A stretch of 64,000 nt of DNA from Sphingomonas kyeonggiensis (GTDB taxonomy: Bacteria; Pseudomonadota; Alphaproteobacteria; Sphingomonadales; Sphingomonadaceae). The notes under the pieces were generated by a model, which saw only the letters and a list, made by a program, of their open reading frames with translations, was not told the origin of the DNA and did not search any database. A program made the translations under genes and the position numbers. The stretch covers positions 1,550,001 to 1,614,000 of the forward strand of contig NZ_JAUSTJ010000001.1 in the NCBI RefSeq assembly GCF_030812785.1. Direction: 5' to 3'. This document shows positions 49,437-58,184 of this stretch, piece after piece (within the stretch, counting starts at the first letter, position 1; every line of letters starts with the position of its first letter).

Positions 49437-49829
49437 ATGGCAAGGCGCGAACCGCATGCACGAACCTCGGCGCTCGAATGGGCATCGGCGGCGCTCGGCC
49501 TGGCCGTGCTGCTGCTGGTGTTCGGCGTGATCGGCGCCGACCTCCGGCGCGGGGGCGCCACCCCGCCGGCGATCACCGTCGAGGTGCGTGAAGTAGCAGC
49601 ATCGGGGCAAGGGTTCGTGGTCGTATTCGAGGCGATCAACCGCGGCGGCACCGCTGCTTCGGTAGAGATCGAAGGCACGCTGTCCGTCCCCGGCAAGCCG
49701 TCCGAGACGGCAAGCGCGACGCTCGACTATGTCGCGGCTGGCGCCCGGGTCGAGGGCGGGCTCATGTTCGCACAGGACCCGCGCCAGGGCAGGCTCAGGT
49801 TGCGGGCGCTCGGCTATCAGGACCCGTGA
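49437..49829 (+). CDS. TIGR02588-type membrane-anchored protein
   Basis: A 130-residue protein with one N-terminal membrane segment (residues about 12-33, ALEWASAALGLAVLLLVFGVIG) and a beta-rich exported domain (EVREVAASGQGFVVVFEAINRGGTAASVEIEGTLS) of immunoglobulin-like character. It belongs to the TIGR02588 family, the obligate neighbour of TIGR02587. It starts 2 bases after the preceding stop, so translation is coupled. Confidence 0.8.
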   Translation: MARREPHARTSALEWASAALGLAVLLLVFGVIGADLRRGGATPPAITVEVREVAASGQGFVVVFEAINRGGTAASVEIEGTLSVPGKPSETASATLDYVAAGARVEGGLMFAQDPRQGRLRLRALGYQDP

Positions 49830-50034
49830 CGGACCGCCGCCCTGCTCTCGGGCATCGGGGGAATTCCTCATCCGCTGGTCGGCCGCGCGGCGCCAGGCAC
49901 CGACGAACCGGCGAAGCACGATTAGCAGCGCGCCGAAGGGCAGGCGCCGTTCGCTATGCCCGTCCGGCGCTGCCTTGGGACCCTGCCGCCTCTGAAGCGT
50001 TGGACCTGTACGCAGTTGCACGGAGAGGTCTCAG

Positions 50035-50217
50035 ATGCGCGACGATCAGGAACGAGGCGGCGGAGCAAAGCCAGGCGACACACCCGCTGACACGCAGGAA
50101 ATGAATGACGAAAACACAGCGACGCGGTCCGGCAAGCAGCAGCCCGCCGACGACGGCCTCAAGCCCGAGAACGTTAACCCGCTCGCACCGCCGATCAACA
50201 TCGAAGGCGGGGGCTGA
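50035..50217 (+). CDS. small acidic disordered protein
   Basis: A 60-residue hydrophilic protein (MRDDQERGGGAKPGDTPADTQEMNDENTATRSGKQQPADDGLKPENVNPLAPPINIEGGG). It has no hydrophobic core, is presumably disordered, and has GGAGAGG 7 bases before the ATG. The strong ribosome-binding site and non-random composition support it. No family is recognised. Confidence 0.5.
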   Translation: MRDDQERGGGAKPGDTPADTQEMNDENTATRSGKQQPADDGLKPENVNPLAPPINIEGGG

Positions 50218-50414
50218 ACCGACCCGTCAGCCGGAAGGGGAAGGCACTCCCACGGCGACCAGACCCGGCAAGGCACGGGCGTCTCGGATTGGCCCTTATT
50301 CCGGGGTTTCAGTCCCTGCTGGCAGGCACGATGGCGGCAAGACGGCCTGCTCGGGGGGGGGCGGTACCAGGACCGCGCAAATGGACAGAAGTCAGCTACT
50401 ACGATCCGGCCCGC

Positions 50415-50447
50415 GGCCGGGAAACTCTTTCTTCGAGACTCCCGGCC
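50415..50447 (-). terminator. hairpin after the DUF1861 gene
   Basis: An 8-base inverted repeat GGCCGGGA / TCCCGGCC (50415-50422 and 50440-50447), with shorter internal pairing around AAACTC/GAGACT. It lies 76 bases after the end of the minus-strand operon. There is no T-run on the minus strand, so it may be rho-dependent or only an mRNA stabiliser. Confidence 0.4.
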
Positions 50448-50522
50448 ATCATTAAAGGGCGCAGTCGCTTTGCCCTTGCACCCGCACGAGAGACTGGGCC
50501 GCACTGCCTGAGGCTTGCTAGG

Positions 50523-51518
50523 TCAAGCGCGGACCTTTCGGTCCACTTCCCGGTCCGCGCGATCATGCGGCGTCCAGTTCCCTGCTGATCTCGGCTGAGA
50601 AAAAGGATAGGGGATTTCGAGCCAGTGCGCCTCAGCATCGGACGTGCCGGCGTATAGTCTGGTTACCGGCCCGATGCATTCGATCCCCGACGAGAACACG
50701 ACATCGGCGAGGTCCGGCCGTTTCGCCGCGCCGGGTGAGAACTGATTGCGAGCGGCGATGATCCGATAGTCACGCCACCGGCGCGTGGCGGGATCGAATG
50801 TGAACGCGATCGCATGGTAGCGGCGATGGCCGGTGCTATCGTCCTCCTCGAAATAGGCGGCGTGTGCGACGATCCCGATTTCGCCATTCTCGAGCAGATG
50901 TGTTTCGTTGGCGCCGCCCCAGTCATGCGGATGGAACATGTCCTCGATCATCGGCGCGCCTTCGATCGCCTCGACGGTCAGGTCGTCGAGAGTTGGCACC
51001 TCGGTGTAGCCGATCATGCCGCGCTCGCCCCACAGCCCGCGCGGGCGGGTGAAGATGCCCACCCGGCCATCGGACAACTCGCACAGGCGAATGTCTTTCA
51101 TGCCCATGGGCCCGGCGAAGAACCGGCGTAGCTCAAAGATGTTCTGTCCCCGGTAGAATACGGTGCGCCATATCAGCCCGATCTGCTCATGGCTGATCTC
51201 GACGCCGCCAAAGACAATCTCGCCGGCGACCTGGGTGACGAACGGATCCTGCAGCTTCAGATGCGGCGCGCCATCGATCGGGTGCCAAACCTCGCCGCAC
51301 TCCTCGAAGAAGATCGCGGTCGAGTCCTCGCTGTCGCGGCGCTCCACCCGGCCGGCGATCACCCTGCGCCCGGCGGAGTGAAAGGGAGCGGTGATGTTGT
51401 AGACGTCGCGCCCATCGACACCGGTGAAATGCAGCTTTGCGGTCAGCGGCGCCTGCGCGGAAGCTGCGGCAAAGGCGTCGTAGTGCACGCTCACGCGCGT
51501 GATGCTCCGGCGATCCAC
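50523..51518 (-). CDS. DUF1861 (MTP-1-like) beta-propeller protein
   Basis: A 331-residue cytoplasmic protein starting at GTG with GGGAG upstream. It has a five-bladed propeller-type sequence (YNITAPFHSAGRRVIAGRVERRD; GGVEISHEQIGLIWRTVFYRG; HDWGGANETHLLENGEIGIVAHAAYFE). It matches DUF1861, a family related to GH130 and to the Leishmania MTP proteins, which I recall act as beta-1,2-mannosyl transferases/phosphorylases. Placed directly after the GH130 gene, it probably handles the same mannoside. No activity can be fixed from sequence alone. Confidence 0.7.
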   Translation of the reverse strand: MDRRSITRVSVHYDAFAAASAQAPLTAKLHFTGVDGRDVYNITAPFHSAGRRVIAGRVERRDSEDSTAIFFEECGEVWHPIDGAPHLKLQDPFVTQVAGEIVFGGVEISHEQIGLIWRTVFYRGQNIFELRRFFAGPMGMKDIRLCELSDGRVGIFTRPRGLWGERGMIGYTEVPTLDDLTVEAIEGAPMIEDMFHPHDWGGANETHLLENGEIGIVAHAAYFEEDDSTGHRRYHAIAFTFDPATRRWRDYRIIAARNQFSPGAAKRPDLADVVFSSGIECIGPVTRLYAGTSDAEAHWLEIPYPFSQPRSAGNWTPHDRADREVDRKVRA

Positions 51519-51560
51519 GGTCGTTCTTCTCCCTGAAATCAGTTTGTCGGCGCTTCGGCG

Positions 51561-52619
51561 TCAGACGCCCATCGCTTCCCAAAGATCGGCGAGCGCCATC
51601 GTGCCCAGCGCCATCACCCGGTCGGCGGCGCCATAATAGACCCGCAGTTCCCCTCCCTCGATCAAGGCTCCGCAGCTGAACAGGACATTGTCGAAGAAAC
51701 CGTGCAGTTCGTAGGATTCGGTCGGCTCGGCGAGCGGGTGGGCGAGGCGGGCGCGGACGATGCGCGGATCCTCGATATCGAGCAGTAGCGCACCCAGGCT
51801 GTAGCGCTGACCGGCATCGACGCCGTGATAGATCTGCAGCCAGCCCCTGTCTGTCTCGAGCATCTGGGCCCCGCCGCCGATCTTGTTGCTTTCCCAGCCT
51901 GTCCCCAGGCACCCCGCGAGATGCTGATGCGCGCCCCAGTGGATCAGGTCGGGCGAGCGGGCTATCCAGATTTCCGGCGCTCCGAAGTGGAGCGGGGCGG
52001 GCCGGTGGAGGCACCAGTAGCTGCCGTCGATCCGGCGCGGGAACAGGCAGACGTCGCGATTGTCGGGCGCGTGGATGATGCCAAGCCGCTCGACCCGCAG
52101 GAAGTCGTCGGTCACCGCGAGCGCGGTCGCGATGCCGAGGTCGGACACGGCGGTGTAGTTGATATAGCAGCGCCCCTCGATCACCGTGAGCCGCGCATCC
52201 TCGCAACCATAGCGCTCCGTCGCGTCGGCGGGAAAGAGCAGCGGCGTGTCCGCGACGGTGAAGTGTACGCCATCGCTGCTCCGGGCGATGCGCAGATGCG
52301 ACATCGAGGTGAGGTGGACGCGGCGCGGGTCGGCGCGGGAAACGATCACTCGTGGATCCGAAAAATCATAGTCCGGATCTTCGGTGCGAAAGGTTCGTGT
52401 CGTGCAGCGCCAGCCATCGCCCAACTGCTCGAGCAGCGGCACCCGGACTTCGCCCGCACCCGCGTGCGCCACGCTCTCCGCGATGCGCACAAGCATGATC
52501 GTCTCGCCGCCCATGCGGGCGACGCCGGCGTTGAAGGTGCAATCGACTTTCCAGTCCGGTCGGCTGGGCCGAACATCCTCGGGGGCCAGGATCGGGTTGT
52601 CGGGCCAGCGCTTCAACAT
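51561..52619 (-). CDS. GH130-family mannoside phosphorylase or hydrolase
   Basis: A 352-residue five-bladed propeller of the GH130 family. Signature segments are PILAPEDVRPSRPDWKVDCTFNAGVARMGG, YGCEDARLTVIEG (probable catalytic acid region), NRDVCLFPRRIDGSYWCLHRP and IGGGAQMLETDRGWLQIYHGVD. GH130 enzymes cleave beta-mannosides, by phosphorolysis or hydrolysis. The residues that separate phosphorylases from hydrolases cannot be settled here. The protein has no signal peptide, so its substrate is imported by the ABC system encoded upstream in the operon. Confidence 0.88.
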   Translation of the reverse strand: MLKRWPDNPILAPEDVRPSRPDWKVDCTFNAGVARMGGETIMLVRIAESVAHAGAGEVRVPLLEQLGDGWRCTTRTFRTEDPDYDFSDPRVIVSRADPRRVHLTSMSHLRIARSSDGVHFTVADTPLLFPADATERYGCEDARLTVIEGRCYINYTAVSDLGIATALAVTDDFLRVERLGIIHAPDNRDVCLFPRRIDGSYWCLHRPAPLHFGAPEIWIARSPDLIHWGAHQHLAGCLGTGWESNKIGGGAQMLETDRGWLQIYHGVDAGQRYSLGALLLDIEDPRIVRARLAHPLAEPTESYELHGFFDNVLFSCGALIEGGELRVYYGAADRVMALGTMALADLWEAMGV

Positions 52620-52643
52620 GCAGTTTCCTTTGGGCGTGGTGCG

Positions 52644-53501
52644 TTACTTAAGCGTCAGGGACATGCCCTGCAGGAAGTGGCGGCGGAACAGGACGAAGAG
52701 CAGCACCAGCGGCAGCGTCTGGAGCACCGCGCCGGCCATTACCGGACCGGCATAGCCGCCATATTGCTTGCTGAAGGTCGCGAGCAGTACCGAAAGCGGC
52801 ATGCGGTCGGTGTCGGAGATCGCGATCAGCGGCCACAGGAAATTGTCCCAGGTGCCGGTGAAGGTAAACAGGGCGACGATGGCGATGATTGACTTGTTGA
52901 GCGGTGCGACGACCCGAGTCACGGTCTGCCACAGGCTGGCCCGGTCGAGCCGTGCGGCGTCGAAATATTCCTCGGGCATCGCCTTGAACGACTGCGCCAT
53001 CATGTAGATGCCCCAGCCCGACATCATGAAGGGCAGGATCAACGCACCCAGCGAATTGAGCAGGCCGAGCTGCTTGATCAGGACGAACAGCGGCAGGATG
53101 AACATCGTCGTCGGGATGACCATCTGCAGCAGCAGGAAGTCGCCGAACAGCTTGCGTCCGGGGAAGCGCAGGCGCGCCAGCGCGAAGGCGATGAATGCCG
53201 AGGAAAGCAGGACCGACAGGGTGACGCTGACGGTCACCAGAAGCGAGATTCCCATCGCCTGGAGGAAGGGACGGTCGAGCTTGTCGGCGGTGGCGAACAG
53301 AAAGCGGAAATTGTCGAGGGTGAAGTCACCCTCGAACAGGCCGGTATTGTAAATCTGCGCGGTCGGCTTCAGCGCGGCGGCCACCATCCACAGGAAGGGA
53401 TAGAGCCAGGTCAGCGCCAGAGCATAGATGCATACCGTCGCGGCCCAGCCGCGGGGGCTGCGGGATCGCAGCAACTTCCCGATCCGCTCCGCCGCCCTCA
53501 T
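52644..53501 (-). CDS. sugar ABC permease, MalG-type
   Basis: A 285-residue inner-membrane permease from the ATG at 53501 (MRAAERIGKLLRSRSPRGW). About six membrane helices and the EAA loop EEYFDAARLDRASLWQTVTRVVAPLNKS (about residues 195-222), which docks to the ATPase. The second permease of a carbohydrate importer of the CUT1 class. It overlaps the MalF-type permease by 4 bases and is followed after 24 bases by the GH130 gene. Confidence 0.9.
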   Translation of the reverse strand: MRAAERIGKLLRSRSPRGWAATVCIYALALTWLYPFLWMVAAALKPTAQIYNTGLFEGDFTLDNFRFLFATADKLDRPFLQAMGISLLVTVSVTLSVLLSSAFIAFALARLRFPGRKLFGDFLLLQMVIPTTMFILPLFVLIKQLGLLNSLGALILPFMMSGWGIYMMAQSFKAMPEEYFDAARLDRASLWQTVTRVVAPLNKSIIAIVALFTFTGTWDNFLWPLIAISDTDRMPLSVLLATFSKQYGGYAGPVMAGAVLQTLPLVLLFVLFRRHFLQGMSLTLK

Positions 53502-54379
53502 GCAAGTGTGACCTTTCTTTCGAACAGACGCCGGGCGATCACGATCAGCGCGTAGCTCGCGACCGAGACGAGGATGCTCATCATCGCCGCATGACTGGGC
53601 TGGAGCCGGCGGAAAGCGGTTTCGTAGATCATCATCTGCGGCGGCATGGTGCTGTCGCCGGGGCCGCCACCGGTGATCAGGAACGGCTCGGTGAACAGGC
53701 CGAACGACACCAGGATGGCGAAGACCAGCACCATCATCAGCTGGGCGTTGAGCAGCGGCAGGGTGATGCGCGCCAGGCGGGTGAGCGGCGAGGCATGATC
53801 TAGCCGCGCCGCGTCGTAGATGTCCTTGGGGATCGTCAGCAGGCCCGAATAGAGGATCAGGCCGTAATAGCCGACGAACTTCCATGCGACGACCAGCGCG
53901 ATGGCGAGCATCGCCAGCGTCGGATGCGTGGTCCAGGGAATCCGGATGCCGAGCCAGTCGAACAGCAGCGCGTTGAGCGGCCCGGTCGAGCTGAAGATCT
54001 TGGTGAAGACCAGCGACAGGGCGACGCCCGACGACACGTTCGACAGGAGGAAGCACAGCGCCACGAACGCCTTGCCCCGGCCGACATGCTGCAGACCGAA
54101 AGCGACGACCAGTGCGCCGCCGAACGCAATCGGCACGTACATCACCAGAAAGCGCAGCACATTCAAAAGGGACTGGAGGAATTGCGGGTCCTGCAAGGTC
54201 ATCACCAGATTGCGCGTGCCGGTGAAGATCGGCTCGTCGAAGAAGCGCCATTGGGTGACCGACAGCCGGGCGAGCCAGAAGAAGGGATAGACCCAGAAGA
54301 TCGCGGTGAAGACCATGTAGGAAAGCGCGAGCGACAGCCCGATCCAGGATTCGCGCGAGAGGCGGCGGCGCCGATTCAC
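53498..54379 (-). CDS. sugar ABC permease, MalF-type
   Basis: A 293-residue permease with six to seven membrane segments and the EAA motif KDIYDAARLDHASPLTRLARITLPLL (about residues 188-213). It pairs with the MalG-type permease in a CUT1 carbohydrate importer. ATGA overlaps connect it to both neighbours. The ATPase for this importer is encoded in the divergent arm at 58181. Confidence 0.9.
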   Translation of the reverse strand: MNRRRRLSRESWIGLSLALSYMVFTAIFWVYPFFWLARLSVTQWRFFDEPIFTGTRNLVMTLQDPQFLQSLLNVLRFLVMYVPIAFGGALVVAFGLQHVGRGKAFVALCFLLSNVSSGVALSLVFTKIFSSTGPLNALLFDWLGIRIPWTTHPTLAMLAIALVVAWKFVGYYGLILYSGLLTIPKDIYDAARLDHASPLTRLARITLPLLNAQLMMVLVFAILVSFGLFTEPFLITGGGPGDSTMPPQMMIYETAFRRLQPSHAAMMSILVSVASYALIVIARRLFERKVTLA

Positions 54380-55665
54380 ATCTGCACCTTGAGCATCTGA
54401 TCGGTCTGCGCGACTGCCTGGGCGAGCGCTTCTTCGGGGGACTTCTGGCCGGTCATGAGGGGCTCGACCAGTCGGCCGGTCATGATCTTCTGGATGTCGA
54501 TCGTATATTCCGAAAGCGCCGGCGGCCGGGCGTTCGAGACATGCGCGGCATAGGCGCGACCGATCGGGCTGGTTCGGTAATAGCCGGCGAAATGCGGATT
54601 ATCGAGCAGGTCGCCGCGCGCCGGCGAAAGGCCGGTTCGCTGTAGCCAGAGCAGGTTGAGATCTTCCTCGCCCAATACCCAGGCGAGGAAATCGAAGGCT
54701 TGGCGCCCGACCTTGCTGCTCTTGAAGATCACCACGCCCTTGCTGTCGGAGAAGGTCGCGCCCGGCCCCGGCGATGCCGCGGTCCGGGCGATCATCGGCC
54801 CGACCTCGATGCGCGCCAAGGTTTCCGGATAAATCCGGGCGAAGCGCTCGACGTCCCAGGGACCGCGGACGCCGCCTGCGGCGAGGCCGGAGACGAGCGG
54901 TTCCTCGGCATCGAAGTCGAGCGCGGTCCAGCCCTTGCGGAACATGTGGTTCATGAAGCCGGCCGCCTGGCGGCCGGCGGCATTGTCGTAGAGCGCCCGC
55001 GCGCCCTCGAGATAGGGCTGCCCGCCGGATGCTGCATAGTAGAAGGAGATGAAGTCGAACCAGCGATCCGCCCAGGACCGGCCGGCGGCCACCTGCATGC
55101 CGTAGCGCGACCGCGCGCGGCCATAGCGTTCGCAAAAGGCATAGACGTCTTCATAGGTCCGCGGCGGTGCCGTGAAACCATGCGCCTCGAGCAGGTCGGC
55201 GCGCCACCAGATCAGCGTGGGGCTAGAATAGATCGGCAGCGCGCTGACCTTGCCATCCTGCGTCCAGCCCGGCGTGATTTCGGCCATGTGGCGCCGGGCG
55301 ATCAATGCGCCATAGCCGGGCATGGCCGCCAGGTTCTCGACCTGGCCGAGCGCCGCCAACTGGACGGCGAAGCCCGAAAAGACGTTGGTGCAGAGATCGG
55401 GCTCGTTGCCCGAGACCAGCGCCGACAGCACGGTATCCTCCGAGCTTCCGGCGGTGGGAATGGTGGTGAAGCTGACCGGGAGCCCGCGCCCGAGCGCATT
55501 CCAGCGCGCGACCGCGATCTTCCAGAACCCTTCTTCCGCCTCGTTGGGCGCGACCCAGAGGCGGATCCGGTCGGTGCGCTTTTCGGCGTTCTTCGGCGAA
55601 CAGCCCGCCAGCAGCGCCGCGCTGCCGGCAAGCCCCAGCCGCAGCATGGCGCGCCGGGCGATCAT
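54376..55665 (-). CDS. extracellular sugar-binding lipoprotein
   Basis: A 429-residue family-1 substrate-binding protein. The signal ends in a lipobox (SAALLAGC, Cys about 22), so it is membrane-anchored in the periplasm. The mature part shows IRLWVAPNEAEEGFWKIAVARWNAL, ALVSGNEPDLCTNVFSGF and the late AFDFLAWVLGEEDLNLLWLQRTGLSPAR segments typical of sugar-binding proteins. Upstream and downstream genes overlap by 4 bases. It should deliver the substrate to the two permeases. Confidence 0.9.
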   Translation of the reverse strand: MIARRAMLRLGLAGSAALLAGCSPKNAEKRTDRIRLWVAPNEAEEGFWKIAVARWNALGRGLPVSFTTIPTAGSSEDTVLSALVSGNEPDLCTNVFSGFAVQLAALGQVENLAAMPGYGALIARRHMAEITPGWTQDGKVSALPIYSSPTLIWWRADLLEAHGFTAPPRTYEDVYAFCERYGRARSRYGMQVAAGRSWADRWFDFISFYYAASGGQPYLEGARALYDNAAGRQAAGFMNHMFRKGWTALDFDAEEPLVSGLAAGGVRGPWDVERFARIYPETLARIEVGPMIARTAASPGPGATFSDSKGVVIFKSSKVGRQAFDFLAWVLGEEDLNLLWLQRTGLSPARGDLLDNPHFAGYYRTSPIGRAYAAHVSNARPPALSEYTIDIQKIMTGRLVEPLMTGQKSPEEALAQAVAQTDQMLKVQM

Positions 55666-56975
55666 GGTAGCGCCACGCCTTCGAGCGCGCGCAGCGCCAT
55701 CAGTCCCTCGACCGTCGATTCCGCGCCGGAATTGGGATTGGCCGAGCCCGCCGCGACGATCCCGTCGAGCATGCGGCCGCGGGCCGGGTCATAGACCGGC
55801 ACGCCGGCGTCGTTGCTGCCCGAGAACCAGGCGCCGAGGCGGCGGGCGGTGTCGCGGTAGCGCGCCTGTCCGGTCACCCGATAGGCTTCCATCGACGCCA
55901 ATATCATCGGGCTCAGCCCATAGGCGATCTGCGGAAAGCGGCGGATATCGGCGGCCTCGGTGCGTTCGCCCGACCGGCGTAGGGTGAAGCTGGCCAGCAT
56001 GCCGTGGCGGAGCAGATAGGAGTAGAAATGATCGACCTCGGCGAGCGCGCTTGCGATGAAGTCGCGGCGGCCGAACAGCGTGCCCGCACGCAGCAGCGCA
56101 TAGGCCTGGGCATTGCCCCAGCCATGCCATTGGTTGCGCCAACTGAGATGGGCGCCGTGCGGGAAATGCGCCGCGTCGCCGGCCTGCATCCGCACCAGCC
56201 CTTCGCCCAGCCGCTCGGCGAGTGCGCGGGCGCCGGCGTCGCGGGTTCGCTGGTAATAGGGAAGGAGGCCAAGCAGCGCGGTCGACGCGGCATCCGCACC
56301 TGAGCCGAAGGGCAGCCAGCCAGGCACCTCGACCCCATCGAAACTTTCCAGCTTCCGACCGGCGGGCAGGTCGCGCTTCAGGTTGGCGACAAGCCGAGCC
56401 GTTGCCGTGCGCATGCGCGTGGCCGTGTCCGACTTCGCCGGCAGGCGACGGAGCGCCGCCTCCAGGCCCCAGAGTGCCCGCAGCGACCACCAGTTGAGCT
56501 CGGCGCGCGAGGTTCGGTACTCGCGATTAATCCGGCCGCCCGCCCAGATGAAATTGTGGAAATAGCCGTTATCGGCCTGCATCCGGAGGACGAACCGCGT
56601 CATCAGCTCGAGCTGGCGCAGCCGGCCGGCGTCCAGCCGTGGTTCCGCTGCCAGCAGCACCATCGCGCGCGCCACGTCATCTACGCAGGCATAGCCCTCA
56701 TTGGGTTCGATCGCGAAGCGATAATCGGGCGCCTCGCTGTAGATGTGTAGCACGCCGACCCGCTCGCCCTCGACCGTCGCTTCGGCAAACAGATGATCCA
56801 GATGCGCGAATGAGACTCGTGGTGCGCTGTAGTTCGCCACGGCGTCGGTCGCGGCCGGCGGATGTGGGCCGGCGCAGGCGAAAAGCGCCAGCGCCAGGAG
56901 CGAGACCGCGGGACGGATCGCGCGTGCACCGTGCCGCGATGCGCTGTCTTCCTGGGCTCTGGACGCGGTGGCCAT
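55662..56975 (-). CDS. alpha/alpha-barrel lipoprotein, GH130-associated
   Basis: A 437-residue protein with an N-terminal signal segment and probable lipobox (LLALALFACAG). The mature part is all-helical, a six- or seven-hairpin toroid: EGYACVDDVARAMVLLAAEPRL, NGYFHNFIWAGGRINREYRTSRAELNWWSLRALWGL and WHGWGNAQAYALLRAGTLF. Similar helical domains occur beside GH130 genes, often fused to glycosyltransferases. A glycoside-processing role is inference. First gene of the operon; its start is near a perfect operator-like palindrome. Alternative starts downstream exist. Confidence 0.75.
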   Translation of the reverse strand: MATASRAQEDSASRHGARAIRPAVSLLALALFACAGPHPPAATDAVANYSAPRVSFAHLDHLFAEATVEGERVGVLHIYSEAPDYRFAIEPNEGYACVDDVARAMVLLAAEPRLDAGRLRQLELMTRFVLRMQADNGYFHNFIWAGGRINREYRTSRAELNWWSLRALWGLEAALRRLPAKSDTATRMRTATARLVANLKRDLPAGRKLESFDGVEVPGWLPFGSGADAASTALLGLLPYYQRTRDAGARALAERLGEGLVRMQAGDAAHFPHGAHLSWRNQWHGWGNAQAYALLRAGTLFGRRDFIASALAEVDHFYSYLLRHGMLASFTLRRSGERTEAADIRRFPQIAYGLSPMILASMEAYRVTGQARYRDTARRLGAWFSGSNDAGVPVYDPARGRMLDGIVAAGSANPNSGAESTVEGLMALRALEGVALP

Positions 56976-57005
56976 CGATGCGGATCGCTCCCCTCCAGCC
57001 CTTGA

Positions 57006-57036
57006 TTAACAAGTGGCTTGTTAAACGATAAACAAG
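57006..57036. promoter_or_regulatory. LacI-type operators between divergent arms
   Basis: Two overlapping palindromes. TTAACAAG-TGG-CTTGTTAA is a perfect inverted repeat at 57006-57024. CTTGTT-N8-AACAAG covers 57017-57036; on the minus strand it reads CTTGTTTATCGTTTAACAAG. It lies between the operon beginning at 56975 and the LacI gene, so one regulator can control both arms. Confidence 0.7.
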
Positions 57037-57113
57037 CGCGGTTGTCTGTGTCAAGCTGGCGAGCTAGGCTTGGCCAGAACATCCGGTAAGAACAGATGGG
57101 CAGGAGAGCAACG

Positions 57114-58184
57114 GTGCGGGCGAAGCGGGCCACACTCAAATCGATCGCGTCGGAGCTCGGCGTCACTCCGACTTCGGTTTCCAATGCCTACAACAACCCG
57201 GCCAAGGTCTCCAAGGCGCTGCGCGACCGCATCATCGCCCATGCCCGGGCAGTCAATTATGACGGCCCCAACCCGACGGCGCGCTCGCTGCGCACCGGCC
57301 GCTGCGGCGCGATCGGCGTGCTGTTCAACGACCAGTTGAGCTACGCCTTCACCGATGCGCACGACATCACCTTCCTGCGCGGCATTTCGACGGTGTGCGA
57401 GGAGGAGGGGGCCAACCTCGTGCTCATCCCACTCAAGGACAAGCATCCAGAGCAGCGCGACACGCTGACCGCCATCGTCGACGGCTACATCCTCAACGCC
57501 CCCTATAAAAATCATCCGACGATCCGCCAGGCGCTGGCGCGCGGCCTGCCGACGGTGGTCGTCGATTTCGACGCGCCCGATCTCGCCAGCGTGCAGACCA
57601 ATGACCGCGAGATGATGCGCGAGGTGGTCGGGCATCTGCTCGGCCTCGGACACCGCAATCTCGCCATCGTGACCTTTCCCCGGTCGGAGGATCATGGCGA
57701 GATCTTCTCGCTCGCGCATGATTTCCCCGACGACAGCCATGTCGTGCACGAACGTATCGCCGGCTGCCGCGATGCCCTCGATGCCGCCGGGGTTGAACAG
57801 GCTGGCGTGCTGGTCTGTGAGACGATCAACAGCGAGGAAGGCGGGCAGCGCGCTGCCGAGCGACTGCTGGGGCGACGCCCCGACCTGACCGCCCTGATAT
57901 GCTTTTCCGACCGGCTGGCGCGCGGCGCGATCGCCCATTGCGAGGCGCACGACCTAGCGGTGCCGGGGCGGATCTCGGTCACGGGCTTCGACGGGCTCGA
58001 TCCGCCCGGCCGCCCGCCTGAGATGTCACGGCTGACCACCGTGCGGCAGAATGCGTTCGAGAAGGGGCGCCGGGCAGCCGAGATCCTGCTGCGGGAGGAT
58101 GCGTCAGTGGGCAGGTTCGGCGTCGAGGCCGAGCTGGTGATCGGCGATACCAGTGCCGAGGCTTGGAAGATGCGCGACGCATGA
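57114..58184 (+). CDS. LacI-family transcriptional regulator
   Basis: A regulator with an N-terminal LacI helix-turn-helix (ATLKSIASELGVTPTSVSNAYNNPAKVSKALRDRI) and a periplasmic-binding-like ligand domain (YILNAPYKNHPTIRQALARGLPTVVVDFDAP ... LICFSDRLARGAI ... GFDGLDPPGRPPEMSRLTTVRQ). The GTG at 57114 with AGGAGAG just upstream is preferred over the ATG at 57096, giving 356 residues. It overlaps the ATPase gene by 4 bases. It most likely represses the whole sugar locus until the substrate binds. Confidence 0.9.
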   Translation: MRAKRATLKSIASELGVTPTSVSNAYNNPAKVSKALRDRIIAHARAVNYDGPNPTARSLRTGRCGAIGVLFNDQLSYAFTDAHDITFLRGISTVCEEEGANLVLIPLKDKHPEQRDTLTAIVDGYILNAPYKNHPTIRQALARGLPTVVVDFDAPDLASVQTNDREMMREVVGHLLGLGHRNLAIVTFPRSEDHGEIFSLAHDFPDDSHVVHERIAGCRDALDAAGVEQAGVLVCETINSEEGGQRAAERLLGRRPDLTALICFSDRLARGAIAHCEAHDLAVPGRISVTGFDGLDPPGRPPEMSRLTTVRQNAFEKGRRAAEILLREDASVGRFGVEAELVIGDTSAEAWKMRDA

